Positions 1-6,837 are shown, numbered from the stretch's first letter. The stretch: DNA of 8,953 nucleotides from Bacteroidota bacterium (GCA_015222065.1 JADFUQ010000056.1:1-8953); one strand, 5' to 3'. The notes: generated by a model from the sequence alone, not told the origin. Made by a program: numbers and translations.

Positions 1-219
1 AGGCACTGAATAGTTATAAAATTGAAAAATAAGTCAAATTGACGGATATAAAATCTTTGGCATTTGAATTGAAGGGAGAATAAAGATAATAATTAATAAA
101 GTTTTAAGTTTATAAGGTTTTTTTCATATTTCTTTTTCTTTTACCTTTATTATTTATATCTTTAAGTAAGTTATAATATTACAATTTAGTCTAATACATG
201 ATTTTACAGGAACCCAATT
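1..219. other. Upstream region of clpC (leader, no complete gene)
   Basis: This AT-rich stretch holds no complete gene. In frame 3 the plus strand reads nine codons (ALNSYKIEK) to a TAA at 30-32, which could be the tail of a gene cut by the window edge but is too short to judge. A long pyrimidine-rich run lies at about 117-150. TATCTTTA at 157-164 resembles the Bacteroidota -7 box (TAnnTTTG), about 56 bases before the clpC start, but no clear TTTG -33 box lies at the right distance, so the promoter is only a candidate. AGGA at 208-211, eight bases before the ATG, is Shine-Dalgarno-like, although Bacteroidota ribosomes generally do not depend on this signal. Confidence 0.4.
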
Positions 220-2727
220 ATGGATGCAAATTTTTCACAACGAATTAAAGATGTATTAAGTTACAGTAAGGAAGAAGCAGTAAGACTGGGTAATAATCAG
301 ATTAGTACTGAGCATTTATTCCTGGGCATTTTGCGTGAGGGAGAGGGATTGGCTGTTGATGTCCTGCTAACACTGGGAACTGATTTGGTTGACCTAAAGA
401 AAACTATTGAAGGTAGTATTAGAAATAATATGGCAGATAATATTAGTGAAACTGACGATATTCCACTTCTTAAACAAGCTGAAAGGGTATTAAAACTTGT
501 ATATCTTGAAGCAAAATCCCTCAAACAGACAACCATTGATACCGGTCATTTATTATTAGCCATACTGAAAGATGAGGATTCGATTGTAACGCGATCACTT
601 GAGGAGTTTGATATAGATTATCAGACTGTTAAAACCGAACTGGAAGGAAATAACCCGCGGGCAACAGCAGATTTTCCAAGCGAAGAAGAGGAAGAAGAAA
701 ACCGTGGTTTCGGAGGCAGTAAAGGAGGCTCACAGCAAACTTCTTCAAAAACTTCTTCTGATACACCTGTGCTTGACAATTTCGGGACTGATCTGACTAA
801 AGCAGCTGAAGAAAACCGTCTGGATCCTATAATTGGCAGAGAGAGAGAAATTGAACGCCTTGCCCAGATACTAAGCCGCAGAAAGAAAAACAATCCTATC
901 CTGCTTGGTGAACCGGGTGTTGGAAAATCTGCTATTGCTGAAGGACTTGCTATGCGGATTATTCAGAGAAAAGTATCAAGGGTGCTTTTTGGAAAACGTG
1001 TTGTAACTCTCGACCTGGCTTCAATTGTAGCAGGTACAAAATACCGGGGACAATTTGAGGAAAGAATGAAAGCCATACTGAATGAATTGGTGAAAACACC
1101 TGATATTATATTGTTTATCGACGAAATCCATACAATTGTAGGAGCCGGTGGTGCTACCGGGTCTCTGGATGCTGCAAACATGCTTAAACCATCACTGGCA
1201 CGTGGTGAGATTCAATGTATCGGGTCAACTACTCTGGATGAATACCGTCAGCATATAGAAAAAGATGGTGCCCTTGAACGAAGGTTTCAGAAAGTTATGG
1301 TTAACCCGACAAGTATTGATGAAACACTGGATATTCTTAATAATATTAAAGACAGGTATGAAGAACATCATAATGTAATTTATACCGAAAAGGCATTGGA
1401 AGCATGTGTAAAGCTTACTGCAAGATATATTACCGACCGGCATCTGCCTGACAAGGCTATTGATGCTATGGATGAAGCCGGGTCCCGTGTCCATATATCA
1501 AATATTGTTGTTCCACAGCGTATGCTTGATATTGAAAATCAACTGGAAAATACTAAGAATGAAAAAATAAAAGCTGTAAAAAATCAGAATTTTGAAAAAG
1601 CCGCAAGTTTTCGCGACAGAGAAAAAAATATGATTGAAGCTCTGGAGGAAGAAAAGAGCAAATGGGAAAAAGAACTCAGCCAAAACAGGGAAATTGTTGA
1701 TGATGAAAAAGTTGCTGAGGTAATTGCAATGATGACAGGTGTACCGGTACAACGTATTGCCCAAGCTGAAGGAGCGCGTTTAATTAAAATGCACGATGAA
1801 ATAAGCAAACAAGTTGTTGGGCAGGATGATGCAATTGCAAAAATTGTCAAGTCGATACAACGAAACCGCGCAGGACTAAAAGATCCGAATAAACCCATTG
1901 GTTCATTCATTTTCCTCGGTCCGACCGGAGTTGGAAAAACCCAGCTGGCAAAAATACTGGCACAATATCTTTTTGATACAGTGGATAACCTGATCCGTGT
2001 TGATATGAGCGAGTATATGGAAAAGTTTTCTGTATCACGCCTTGTTGGAGCTCCTCCCGGATATATTGGCTACGAAGAAGGAGGCCAGCTTACTGAGAAA
2101 GTTCGGCGCAAACCATATACTGTGGTCCTTCTTGATGAGATTGAAAAAGCACATAGTGATATCTTCCATATCCTGCTTCAGGTTATGGATGAAGGGCAGC
2201 TTACTGACAGCCTTGGAAGAAGAGTAGATTTTAAGAACACCATTATCATTATGACATCCAATATAGGGACACGCCAACTGAAAGATTTTGGACATGGTGT
2301 AGGCTTTGAAACACAGGCAAAACGCTCAGGTACTGATCAATATAATAAAAGTGTTATCCAAAAAGCACTGCAGAAAACATTTGCACCTGAATTCCTTAAC
2401 CGGGTTGATGATGTTGTAATATTCAATTCTCTTACACGGGAAAATATACATGAAATTATTGATATTGAGCTTAAAGGGTTATATGATAGAGTTAATGTAC
2501 TGGGATATAATATCTCTATGTCAGACGCTGCAAAAGACTATATTTCAGAAAAAGGATATGATGTCCAGTTTGGTGCCAGACCGCTGAAGCGGGCTATTCA
2601 GAAGTATCTTGAAGATCCTATGGCAGAGGTGATCATTCAAACTTCATTAGAAGAAGGCGATACTATTGTTGTTGGTTTCAGTAAGAAAAAAGAAGAAATA
2701 ACTCTCAATGTCAGGAAAAAGAAGTGA
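220..2727 (+). CDS. clpC: ClpC-type Hsp100 AAA+ unfoldase, ATP-binding subunit of Clp protease
   Basis: The gene encodes a cytosolic ATP-driven unfoldase that feeds substrates into ClpP. The 835 residues match the usual ClpC length. The N-terminal double Clp_N repeat covers about residues 5-145 and is followed by an acidic, Gly/Ser-rich linker (about 150-180). The first AAA+ domain has Walker A GEPGVGKS at 230-237 and Walker B ILFIDE near 297-302. A UVR-type motif (NQNFEKAASFRDRE) sits at 455-468 in the middle region, which separates ClpC from ClpA and ClpB. The second AAA+ domain has Walker A GPTGVGKT at 567-574, Walker B VVLLDE at 635-640 and the sensor-2 motif GARPLKR at 785-791. The VGF tripeptide at 694-696 sits where the ClpP-docking loop is expected. 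All nucleotide-binding motifs are intact. The start gives the family-typical N-terminus (FSQRIKDVLSYSKEEA) and has an AGGA eight bases upstream. It stands alone, convergent with the next gene. The stop codon lies inside a short tandem repeat. No adaptor gene (mcsA/B, ctsR) is nearby. Confidence 0.97.
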   Translation: MDANFSQRIKDVLSYSKEEAVRLGNNQISTEHLFLGILREGEGLAVDVLLTLGTDLVDLKKTIEGSIRNNMADNISETDDIPLLKQAERVLKLVYLEAKSLKQTTIDTGHLLLAILKDEDSIVTRSLEEFDIDYQTVKTELEGNNPRATADFPSEEEEEENRGFGGSKGGSQQTSSKTSSDTPVLDNFGTDLTKAAEENRLDPIIGREREIERLAQILSRRKKNNPILLGEPGVGKSAIAEGLAMRIIQRKVSRVLFGKRVVTLDLASIVAGTKYRGQFEERMKAILNELVKTPDIILFIDEIHTIVGAGGATGSLDAANMLKPSLARGEIQCIGSTTLDEYRQHIEKDGALERRFQKVMVNPTSIDETLDILNNIKDRYEEHHNVIYTEKALEACVKLTARYITDRHLPDKAIDAMDEAGSRVHISNIVVPQRMLDIENQLENTKNEKIKAVKNQNFEKAASFRDREKNMIEALEEEKSKWEKELSQNREIVDDEKVAEVIAMMTGVPVQRIAQAEGARLIKMHDEISKQVVGQDDAIAKIVKSIQRNRAGLKDPNKPIGSFIFLGPTGVGKTQLAKILAQYLFDTVDNLIRVDMSEYMEKFSVSRLVGAPPGYIGYEEGGQLTEKVRRKPYTVVLLDEIEKAHSDIFHILLQVMDEGQLTDSLGRRVDFKNTIIIMTSNIGTRQLKDFGHGVGFETQAKRSGTDQYNKSVIQKALQKTFAPEFLNRVDDVVIFNSLTRENIHEIIDIELKGLYDRVNVLGYNISMSDAAKDYISEKGYDVQFGARPLKRAIQKYLEDPMAEVIIQTSLEEGDTIVVGFSKKKEEITLNVRKKK

Positions 2728-2763
2728 CTAAAGTTAAAAGTGAACTAAAGTGACTAAAGTTAA
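2725..2763. repeat. TGACTAAAGT-type short tandem repeat overlapping the clpC stop
   Basis: The units TGACTAAAGT (2725-2734), a partial TAAAAG, TGAACTAAAG (2741-2750) and TGACTAAAGT (2751-2760) run head to tail and end in TAA. The first TGA is the clpC stop codon itself. Related units (ATGACTAAAA, ATGTCTAAAATG) recur at 6670-6707. Confidence 0.8.
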
Positions 2764-2822
2764 TACTTCTTCTCAACTTTTTATGCTATACGCAGTCGAA
2801 GCATAGTTTCACTTTAAGTATT
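2762..2822. terminator. Possible bidirectional terminator between convergent genes
   Basis: Two nested inverted repeats lie in the gap between clpC and the convergent minus-strand gene. The outer arms are AATACTT (2762-2768) and AAGTATT (2816-2822), and the inner arms are TATGCT (2782-2787) and AGCATA (2800-2805), with a 12-base loop. There is no long T-run directly after the structure on either strand, so intrinsic termination is uncertain. The position, centred between two gene ends, is the main argument. Confidence 0.35.
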
Positions 2823-2832
2823 TCCATATTCC

Positions 2833-3312
2833 CTATTTCTCCTTCTTGTCAGGGGATACTTTTTTTCCAGATTCTGACTTCTCATCTTTATCTTTTCCTG
2901 TATCTTTCTCTTTTACCTTTTTCTTCTCTGTTTCGAGTTCCTCTGTTATTTTTGCCAATACGTCCTGGATCTCGCCCAGTTTCTGAATATTCCTTTCGGA
3001 AGTCTTGGTTTGACTATCAAGTATAGATGCCTTGAAATTATTAATTTCATTGTCTTTCTTCAGTTTTTCAAGTTCAATGACTCTTTGAAGATTTTCTACT
3101 TCATGCCTGGTTTCACGGATATAATCGAAATTACTCTGAAGTACGATAATAAACAGACCAAGCAAAAACAACAGGAGAAAAGGCGGTGTTTTTACTACAG
3201 CAAATCCCAGGTTGGTATTGATGGAAATGATAAAGACATCCCAGTTAAAAATGGCAAAATATAAAGATAATACCAGGTAAATTGCGGGATAGAGCCAAAT
3301 AAACTTTTTCAT
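2833..3312 (-). CDS. Small membrane protein with two helices and a cytoplasmic coiled coil, LapA/DUF1049-like
   Basis: I do not recognise this 159-residue protein with certainty. It starts with a hydrophobic helix (about residues 4-22), then a short polar segment with an FNWDVFIISIN stretch, and a second hydrophobic helix (about 44-58, PPFLLLFLLGLFIIVLQ). A long charged region follows (about 63-135) with the heptad pattern of a coiled coil, and the last 25 residues are almost all Lys, Glu, Asp and Ser. This plan of two membrane helices flanking a short loop, followed by a coiled coil, matches LapA-domain (DUF1049) proteins, whose Proteobacterial members help control lipopolysaccharide assembly. 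The link is by architecture, so the function is inference. By the positive-inside rule both ends would be cytoplasmic. No Shine-Dalgarno is visible; MKK just before the first helix supports the start. It stands alone, convergent with clpC and downstream of a decayed receptor gene. Confidence 0.75.
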   Translation of the reverse strand: MKKFIWLYPAIYLVLSLYFAIFNWDVFIISINTNLGFAVVKTPPFLLLFLLGLFIIVLQSNFDYIRETRHEVENLQRVIELEKLKKDNEINNFKASILDSQTKTSERNIQKLGEIQDVLAKITEELETEKKKVKEKDTGKDKDEKSESGKKVSPDKKEK

Positions 3313-3331
3313 ATTACTATATTTTTAAGTG

Positions 3332-3360
3332 TAAAGATATGGATAAAATTGAAAGGCAAA
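3332..3360 (-). promoter_or_regulatory. Candidate promoter of the LapA-like gene
   Basis: On the minus strand TATCTTTA (3332-3339) resembles the Bacteroidota -7 consensus TAnnTTTG. A TTTG (3357-3360) lies 17 bases upstream as a -33 box. The -7 box is 19 bases before the start codon, so the leader would be very short. The TTTG overlaps a tandem repeat unit, which weakens the call. Confidence 0.3.
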
Positions 3361-3377
3361 AGTAAAAAGGCAAAAGT
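3352..3377. repeat. AAAGGCAAAAGT tandem duplication
   Basis: Two identical 12-base units, AAAGGCAAAAGT, lie at 3352-3363 and 3366-3377, giving a 14-base period. They sit in the gap between the LapA-like gene and the receptor remnant and resemble the other short repeats of the window in being purely intergenic. Confidence 0.75.
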
Positions 3378-3474
3378 ATAATATACTGATAATATATCCA
3401 ATATATAATAACTTACCCGTCTGTTTATCGTTGACACAACACTACTTAAACTATTGTTTTATTCATTTTCCGGA

Positions 3475-4170
3475 TTAAAAACCAAGTGTTACACCAAAAG
3501 ATACCGATCTGGTCCTGAACCAGGTATTCCTTCTGTCGACACCTGGTACGAGCGGATTATTATATGTTCCCATATATCGAGCATTATCTACATATCTCGG
3601 GTTCGGATCCGCACCTTTATAACCTGTAATGTAGAATAAATTGTTACAGGTAAGATACACCCTGATATTTCTGAATCCCGAACTTTCAGTTAAATTGAAG
3701 TTATAGCCTAAACTCAGGTTATCAAGAGAAACAAAAGAAGCATCTTCAACATGATAATCGGAGAAACCACCCCAGGAGTTCAGAAGAGTACTACCTGTTC
3801 CCGAACTTCTCATATCCGTGGCCGTTTTGGGAAGGTTGTAACAATGTCATTTAGATCCACATTATCGAGAAACGCCCCAGGCACACCATCAATAATCACC
3901 AATGGCTGGGTATTGGCTTTAATGGTACTCAAACCCCTCAGGCGTATGTTATACCCTTCGTTTGGGTTGCCGCCGGCTTTTTACTTATTGACAAACCGGC
4001 CACCTTACCCTGGATCAATTGTGCAGGGTTGTTCACATAGCCCTGGTTGAACTCTTCAGATTTTACACTGGAAATGGCACTGGTCAGCTCCTTTTTCTTC
4101 TGTGTGCCATATCCGATAACAACAACTTCATTCAGCGTAGTTGTATCGGCAGTTAACACCAGGTCGATTG
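3475..4170 (-). pseudogene. Remnant of a SusC/RagA-family TonB-dependent outer-membrane receptor
   Basis: This is a decayed gene for a SusC-type receptor, the outer-membrane channel that normally works with a SusD lipoprotein to import glycans or peptides. Read on the minus strand, about 4168-3990 gives the start of the plug domain (LNEVVVIGYGTQKKKELTSAISSVK... LIQGKVAGLSISK). A one-base frameshift at about 3980 then breaks the frame. In the shifted frame the conserved plug continues (GGNPNEGYNIRLRGLST... PLVIIDGVPGAFLDNVDLNDI) to about 3843. There it joins directly to the end of the beta-barrel (YNLPKTATDMRS... VEDASFVSLDNLSLGYNF... TRSVSFGVTLGF), ending at TAA 3475-3477 with the terminal Phe typical of barrel proteins. 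Full SusC proteins have about 1000 residues; here about 230 codons remain. The signal peptide, carboxypeptidase-like domain, most of the barrel and any susD partner are gone. The 5' break coincides with a short tandem repeat at the rimO stop. Confidence 0.9.
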
Positions 4171-4206
4171 TTCTTAACCACTCAACTACTCAACTTCTTC
4201 TTCAAC
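4171..4206. repeat. ACTCAAC-type short tandem repeat at the rimO stop
   Basis: Units of eight bases, TTCTTAAC, CACTCAAC and TACTCAAC (4171-4194), are followed by a longer TTCTTCTTCAAC (4195-4206). The rimO stop codon (4202-4204) lies inside the array, and the receptor remnant begins at its other edge. Related CTTACTCACCTACTCAA units recur at 6754-6787. Confidence 0.7.
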
Positions 4207-5503
4207 AACTTCTTCCATACAGGTCAAAATTATCGTAACCGGTTATAATAACATTACAGAACTCCGCTGTCATCAACCCTTTAGCGGGTTTTATCAAAAC
4301 CTCCTGGTCAACCTCAGGTGAATCAAATTCAGTTCGCCCCACGAAATATTCTCCTTCCTGTCTGTCAATTATCACTTTATATTCATTCCCAATTTTTTCC
4401 ATATTCAACTTGTTCGATATACTTTCCTGGATAGTCATAATCTCCTCTGCCCTTTCCATTTTGATCTCCTTAGGAATATCATCTTTTAAGTGTTTGAAGC
4501 TGTAAGTGCCTTCTTCGTGTGAATAAGTAAAAATACCCAGTCTGTCAAACCTGACTTTAGATATGAATTCCTTCAATTCTGCAAAATCCTTCTCACTTTC
4601 ACCTGGATATCCGGTAAGCAGGGTTGTTCGCAGAGTGATTCCCGGAACCTCCTCCCTGATCCTGTTTATCAGTTCATAGGTTTCTTTGCCTGAAATACCC
4701 CGTCGCATTGCCTTTAGTACCGGATCAGCAATATGCTGGAATGGGATATCAAGATAATTGCAAATATTGTCTTTGTTTTGTATTACAGGGAGAATATCTG
4801 CCGGAAAATTTGCGGGGAAAAGGTAATGTAACCTGATCCACTCAATACCGGGAACTTCAGAAAGTTGATCGATCAGATCTTTTAGTCGTTGTTCACGGTA
4901 AATATCCAGTCCATAATATGAAAGATCCTGCGATATAAGGATTAATTCCTTAACTCCCTGTTCTGCAAGGAAAACAGCTTCATTTAGAAGTGATTCAATG
5001 GTACGTGATCTATGCTTACCCCTGATAAATGGAATAGAGCAAAAAGCACATTTCCGGTCACAGCCTTCTGCAATTTTCAGGTAAGCATAATGTCCTGGGG
5101 TAACAAGGTTCCTTTCCCCAAGAAGTTCTCTCCGGTATTCAATTCCAAGCGATTTTACGATTTGTTCAAGACTGTTTACACCAAAATACCTGTCAACCTC
5201 AGGAATTTCGTTTTTCAATTCCTCTTTATATCTCTCTGATAAGCAGCCGATAACATATAGATTTTGGATTTCACCTTTTTCCCTGGCCCTGGCATACCGC
5301 AGAATTGTTTCTATAGATTCCTCTTTTGCATCCTGGATAAAACCACAGGTATTAATTATTACCGTCTGAGCATCGGTTGTCTCCGAATTATGTTCCACTA
5401 TCAAATTACCAGCATCAAGTTGTTTTATAAGCACTTCAGAATCAACAATGTTTTTTGAACAGCCAAGGGTAATGACATTGATTTTGTTTAGGGGCTTTGT
5501 CAT
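4202..5503 (-). CDS. rimO: Ribosomal protein uS12 methylthiotransferase RimO
   Basis: This radical-SAM enzyme adds a methylthio group to the beta-carbon of a conserved aspartate in ribosomal protein uS12, in the cytosol. The 433 residues match the family. The N-terminal UPF0004 domain carries the three cysteines of the auxiliary iron-sulfur cluster (C15, C53, C87). The radical-SAM cluster motif CDRKCAFC supplies C148, C152 and C155, in the family context IAEGC...SIPFIRGKHRSR. A C-terminal TRAM domain follows from about residue 370. The LGCSKN and NTCGFI motifs and SIP after the cysteine triad fit RimO rather than MiaB or MtaB. The gene lies downstream of ftsY on the same strand, a Bacteroidota arrangement, across a 165-base gap full of repeats; cotranscription is plausible but not shown. 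The last residues (GRSC) and the stop are encoded by a repeat unit, so the natural C-terminus may have been altered by a few residues. No Shine-Dalgarno is seen. Confidence 0.96.
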   Translation of the reverse strand: MTKPLNKINVITLGCSKNIVDSEVLIKQLDAGNLIVEHNSETTDAQTVIINTCGFIQDAKEESIETILRYARAREKGEIQNLYVIGCLSERYKEELKNEIPEVDRYFGVNSLEQIVKSLGIEYRRELLGERNLVTPGHYAYLKIAEGCDRKCAFCSIPFIRGKHRSRTIESLLNEAVFLAEQGVKELILISQDLSYYGLDIYREQRLKDLIDQLSEVPGIEWIRLHYLFPANFPADILPVIQNKDNICNYLDIPFQHIADPVLKAMRRGISGKETYELINRIREEVPGITLRTTLLTGYPGESEKDFAELKEFISKVRFDRLGIFTYSHEEGTYSFKHLKDDIPKEIKMERAEEIMTIQESISNKLNMEKIGNEYKVIIDRQEGEYFVGRTEFDSPEVDQEVLIKPAKGLMTAEFCNVIITGYDNFDLYGRSC

Positions 5504-5512
5504 CGAAAGAAT

Positions 5513-5554
5513 GTTACGAGGTACGTGTTACGGGTTTCGTGTTAAGAGTTTCGT
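5513..5554. repeat. GTTACGA heptad array (six units)
   Basis: Six successive 7-base units keep perfect register: GTTACGA, GGTACGT, GTTACGG, GTTTCGT, GTTAAGA, GTTTCGT. Every unit begins with G, and T at position 3 and G at position 6 are invariant. The array starts ten bases upstream of the rimO start codon. A second array of the same family is at 6708-6735. Confidence 0.85.
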
Positions 5555-5568
5555 TTTATACATCATCT

Positions 5569-5606
5569 CTTTGCGAGCTTTGCGTCTTACTTTGCGCAAC
5601 TTTGCG
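5569..5606. repeat. CTTTGCG interspersed repeat (four copies)
   Basis: Four exact CTTTGCG copies lie at 5569-5575, 5578-5584, 5590-5596 and 5600-5606, separated by 2, 5 and 3 bases. They sit beside the GTTACGA array in the ftsY-rimO gap. Similar CTTTGCG or CGCAAAG clusters are, from memory, common between genes in Bacteroidota. Confidence 0.8.
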
Positions 5607-5668
5607 TGAAACTTTTAATGGTAAATAATTTAAGTACAAACTTCATTTTTTTATTATTGCTCCTGAAA

Positions 5669-6622
5669 TTACATTGAGAAAAGCGAATCCACAAATTCTT
5701 TCTTATTAAAAACCTGTATATCATCCAAGCCTTCGCCTATCCCTATATACCGCACAGGTATATTAAACTGATCGGAGATCCCGATTACAACACCACCTTT
5801 AGCAGTTCCATCAAGTTTGGTAAGTGCTAAGGCATTAACTTCAGTAACTTTTATAAATTGGCGGGTTTGTTCAAAAGCATTTTGCCCTGTTGAACCGTCC
5901 AGTACAAGTAGTATTTCATGTGGGGCATCAGGTATAATCTTTTGCATCACACGCCGTATTTTAGCCAGTTCATCCATGAGTGCTGATCTATTATGAAGTC
6001 TTCCTGCAGTATCAATTAAAACAATATCAATCTCCTTTGACAGCGCGGAACTAAGCGTATCATAAGCAACAGAAGCTGGATCGGAACCCATTTTTTGTTT
6101 TACTATATCAACCCCTGCCCTTTCGGCCCATATCTGTAGCTGATCAACAGCAGCAGCACGAAAAGTATCAGCAGCTCCCAGCAATACTTTCTTCCCTGAT
6201 TTCCTGAACTGGTATGCAAGCTTGGCAATGGTTGTTGTTTTTCCTACACCATTAACTCCCACAACCATAATAACATACGGCTTCTTATTTGAAGTAACGG
6301 AGAAATCATCAGAGTTATCCAATCTGTTTTCTTCAAGGAGTTCTTCAATTTCCTCCTTCAGTATTATATTTAGTTCACGAGTGTTCAGATATTTATCTTT
6401 TGCTACCCGTTTTTCAATTCTTTCAATAATCTTGATAGTAGTATCTACTCCAACATCTGAACTAATAAGGACCTCTTCAAGATTATCCAGAACTGCTTCA
6501 TCAACCCTTGATTTACCAACAGCTACTCTGGATAGTTTTTTAAACACACTTTCCTTAGTCTTTTCCAGACCTTTATCAAGATTTTCTTTTTTCTCTTTTG
6601 AAAAAATCCCAAATACTGCCAT
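5669..6622 (-). CDS. ftsY: Signal recognition particle receptor FtsY
   Basis: FtsY is the membrane-associated GTPase that docks SRP-ribosome-nascent chain complexes at the Sec translocon. The 317-residue protein is a compact form: a short charged N-terminal segment (about 1-25) replaces the long acidic A domain of enterobacteria, as is usual in Bacteroidota. It is followed by the four-helix N domain (about 26-100) and the GTPase G domain. Visible motifs are G1 GVNGVGKT (122-129), the insertion-box DTFRAAA (152-158), G3 DTAGR (204-208) and the guanine-specificity motif TKLDG (268-272), then GIGEGLDDI near the C-terminus. All catalytic motifs are intact. It lies between the DUF4295 gene and rimO on the same strand, but a strong terminator upstream separates it from the ribosomal-protein operon, so it probably has its own promoter within 6623-6804; I could not identify a convincing one. 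The start (MAVFGIFSKEK) is family-typical. Confidence 0.97.
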   Translation of the reverse strand: MAVFGIFSKEKKENLDKGLEKTKESVFKKLSRVAVGKSRVDEAVLDNLEEVLISSDVGVDTTIKIIERIEKRVAKDKYLNTRELNIILKEEIEELLEENRLDNSDDFSVTSNKKPYVIMVVGVNGVGKTTTIAKLAYQFRKSGKKVLLGAADTFRAAAVDQLQIWAERAGVDIVKQKMGSDPASVAYDTLSSALSKEIDIVLIDTAGRLHNRSALMDELAKIRRVMQKIIPDAPHEILLVLDGSTGQNAFEQTRQFIKVTEVNALALTKLDGTAKGGVVIGISDQFNIPVRYIGIGEGLDDIQVFNKKEFVDSLFSM

Positions 6623-6663
6623 TTTGCCTCGACTTTAAATAAATCAACTTGTAAATATTAATT

Positions 6664-6707
6664 GCCTAAAATGACTAAAAATTCAAAAATATTAAAATGT
6701 CTAAAAT
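6664..6707. repeat. CTAAAATG-type degenerate repeat
   Basis: CCTAAAATGA, CTAAAAATTC, a degenerate middle, then ATTAAAATGT and CTAAAATG form a loose array of roughly eight-base units. The family resembles the TGACTAAAGT repeat at the clpC stop. It runs directly into the GTTACGA array. The degenerate middle makes the boundaries approximate. Confidence 0.5.
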
Positions 6708-6735
6708 GTTACGAGTTTCGGGTTACGAGTTACGA
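6708..6735. repeat. GTTACGA heptad array (four units)
   Basis: The units GTTACGA, GTTTCGG, GTTACGA and GTTACGA follow each other in exact 7-base register. This is the same family and strand as the six-unit array at 5513-5554, about 1.2 kb away in a different gap. Confidence 0.85.
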
Positions 6736-6753
6736 GTAGCCTCATTCTTCCTC

Positions 6754-6787
6754 CTTACTCACCTACTTAACTTACTCACCTACTCAA
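6754..6787. repeat. 17-base tandem duplication, ACTCAAC-type
   Basis: CTTACTCACCTACTTAA (6754-6770) is followed immediately by CTTACTCACCTACTCAA (6771-6787), differing at one base. Each half is itself two 8- to 9-base half-units (CTTACTCA, CCTACTTAA), so a smaller unit was probably duplicated twice. The family resembles the array at 4171-4206. Confidence 0.8.
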
Positions 6788-6804
6788 CTACATTAAGTAT
6801 TTAT

Positions 6805-6837
6805 AAAAAAAATGCTTTCCCTCTGACGAAAGAAAGC
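6805..6837 (-). terminator. Intrinsic terminator of the rpmB-rpmG-DUF4295 operon
   Basis: On the minus strand a hairpin at 6837-6814 has a ten-pair stem (GCTTTCTTTC against GAGGGAAAGC, two G-T pairs) closed by a GTCA tetraloop. One A and a run of eight T (6812-6805) follow. It ends transcription about 134 bases after the DUF4295 stop and isolates the operon from ftsY. Confidence 0.9.

Noticed and set aside
1584..1910. Minus-strand frame of about 108 codons inside clpC
   Set aside because: It is antisense to the strongly conserved middle and second AAA+ regions of ClpC, and its translation resembles no known family.
3378..3412. AT-rich inverted words (ATATAT-CCA-ATATAT) as a terminator for the receptor gene
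   Set aside because: The stem has only A-T pairs in a very AT-rich stretch and no clear T-run, so chance is an adequate explanation.
3475..3813. Free-standing 112-residue gene for a small outer-membrane protein
   Set aside because: The sequence is the C-terminal end of a SusC barrel, its ATG is an internal Met, and the plug half lies directly upstream, so it is part of a broken gene.
3938..4159. Separate 73-residue gene starting with GTG
   Set aside because: It is the SusC plug start; homology extends upstream of the GTG and continues in another frame after the frameshift.
6222..6638. Plus-strand frame of about 138 codons over ftsY
   Set aside because: It is antisense to the conserved FtsY N and G domains, with a Ser/Phe-rich composition typical of a shadow frame.
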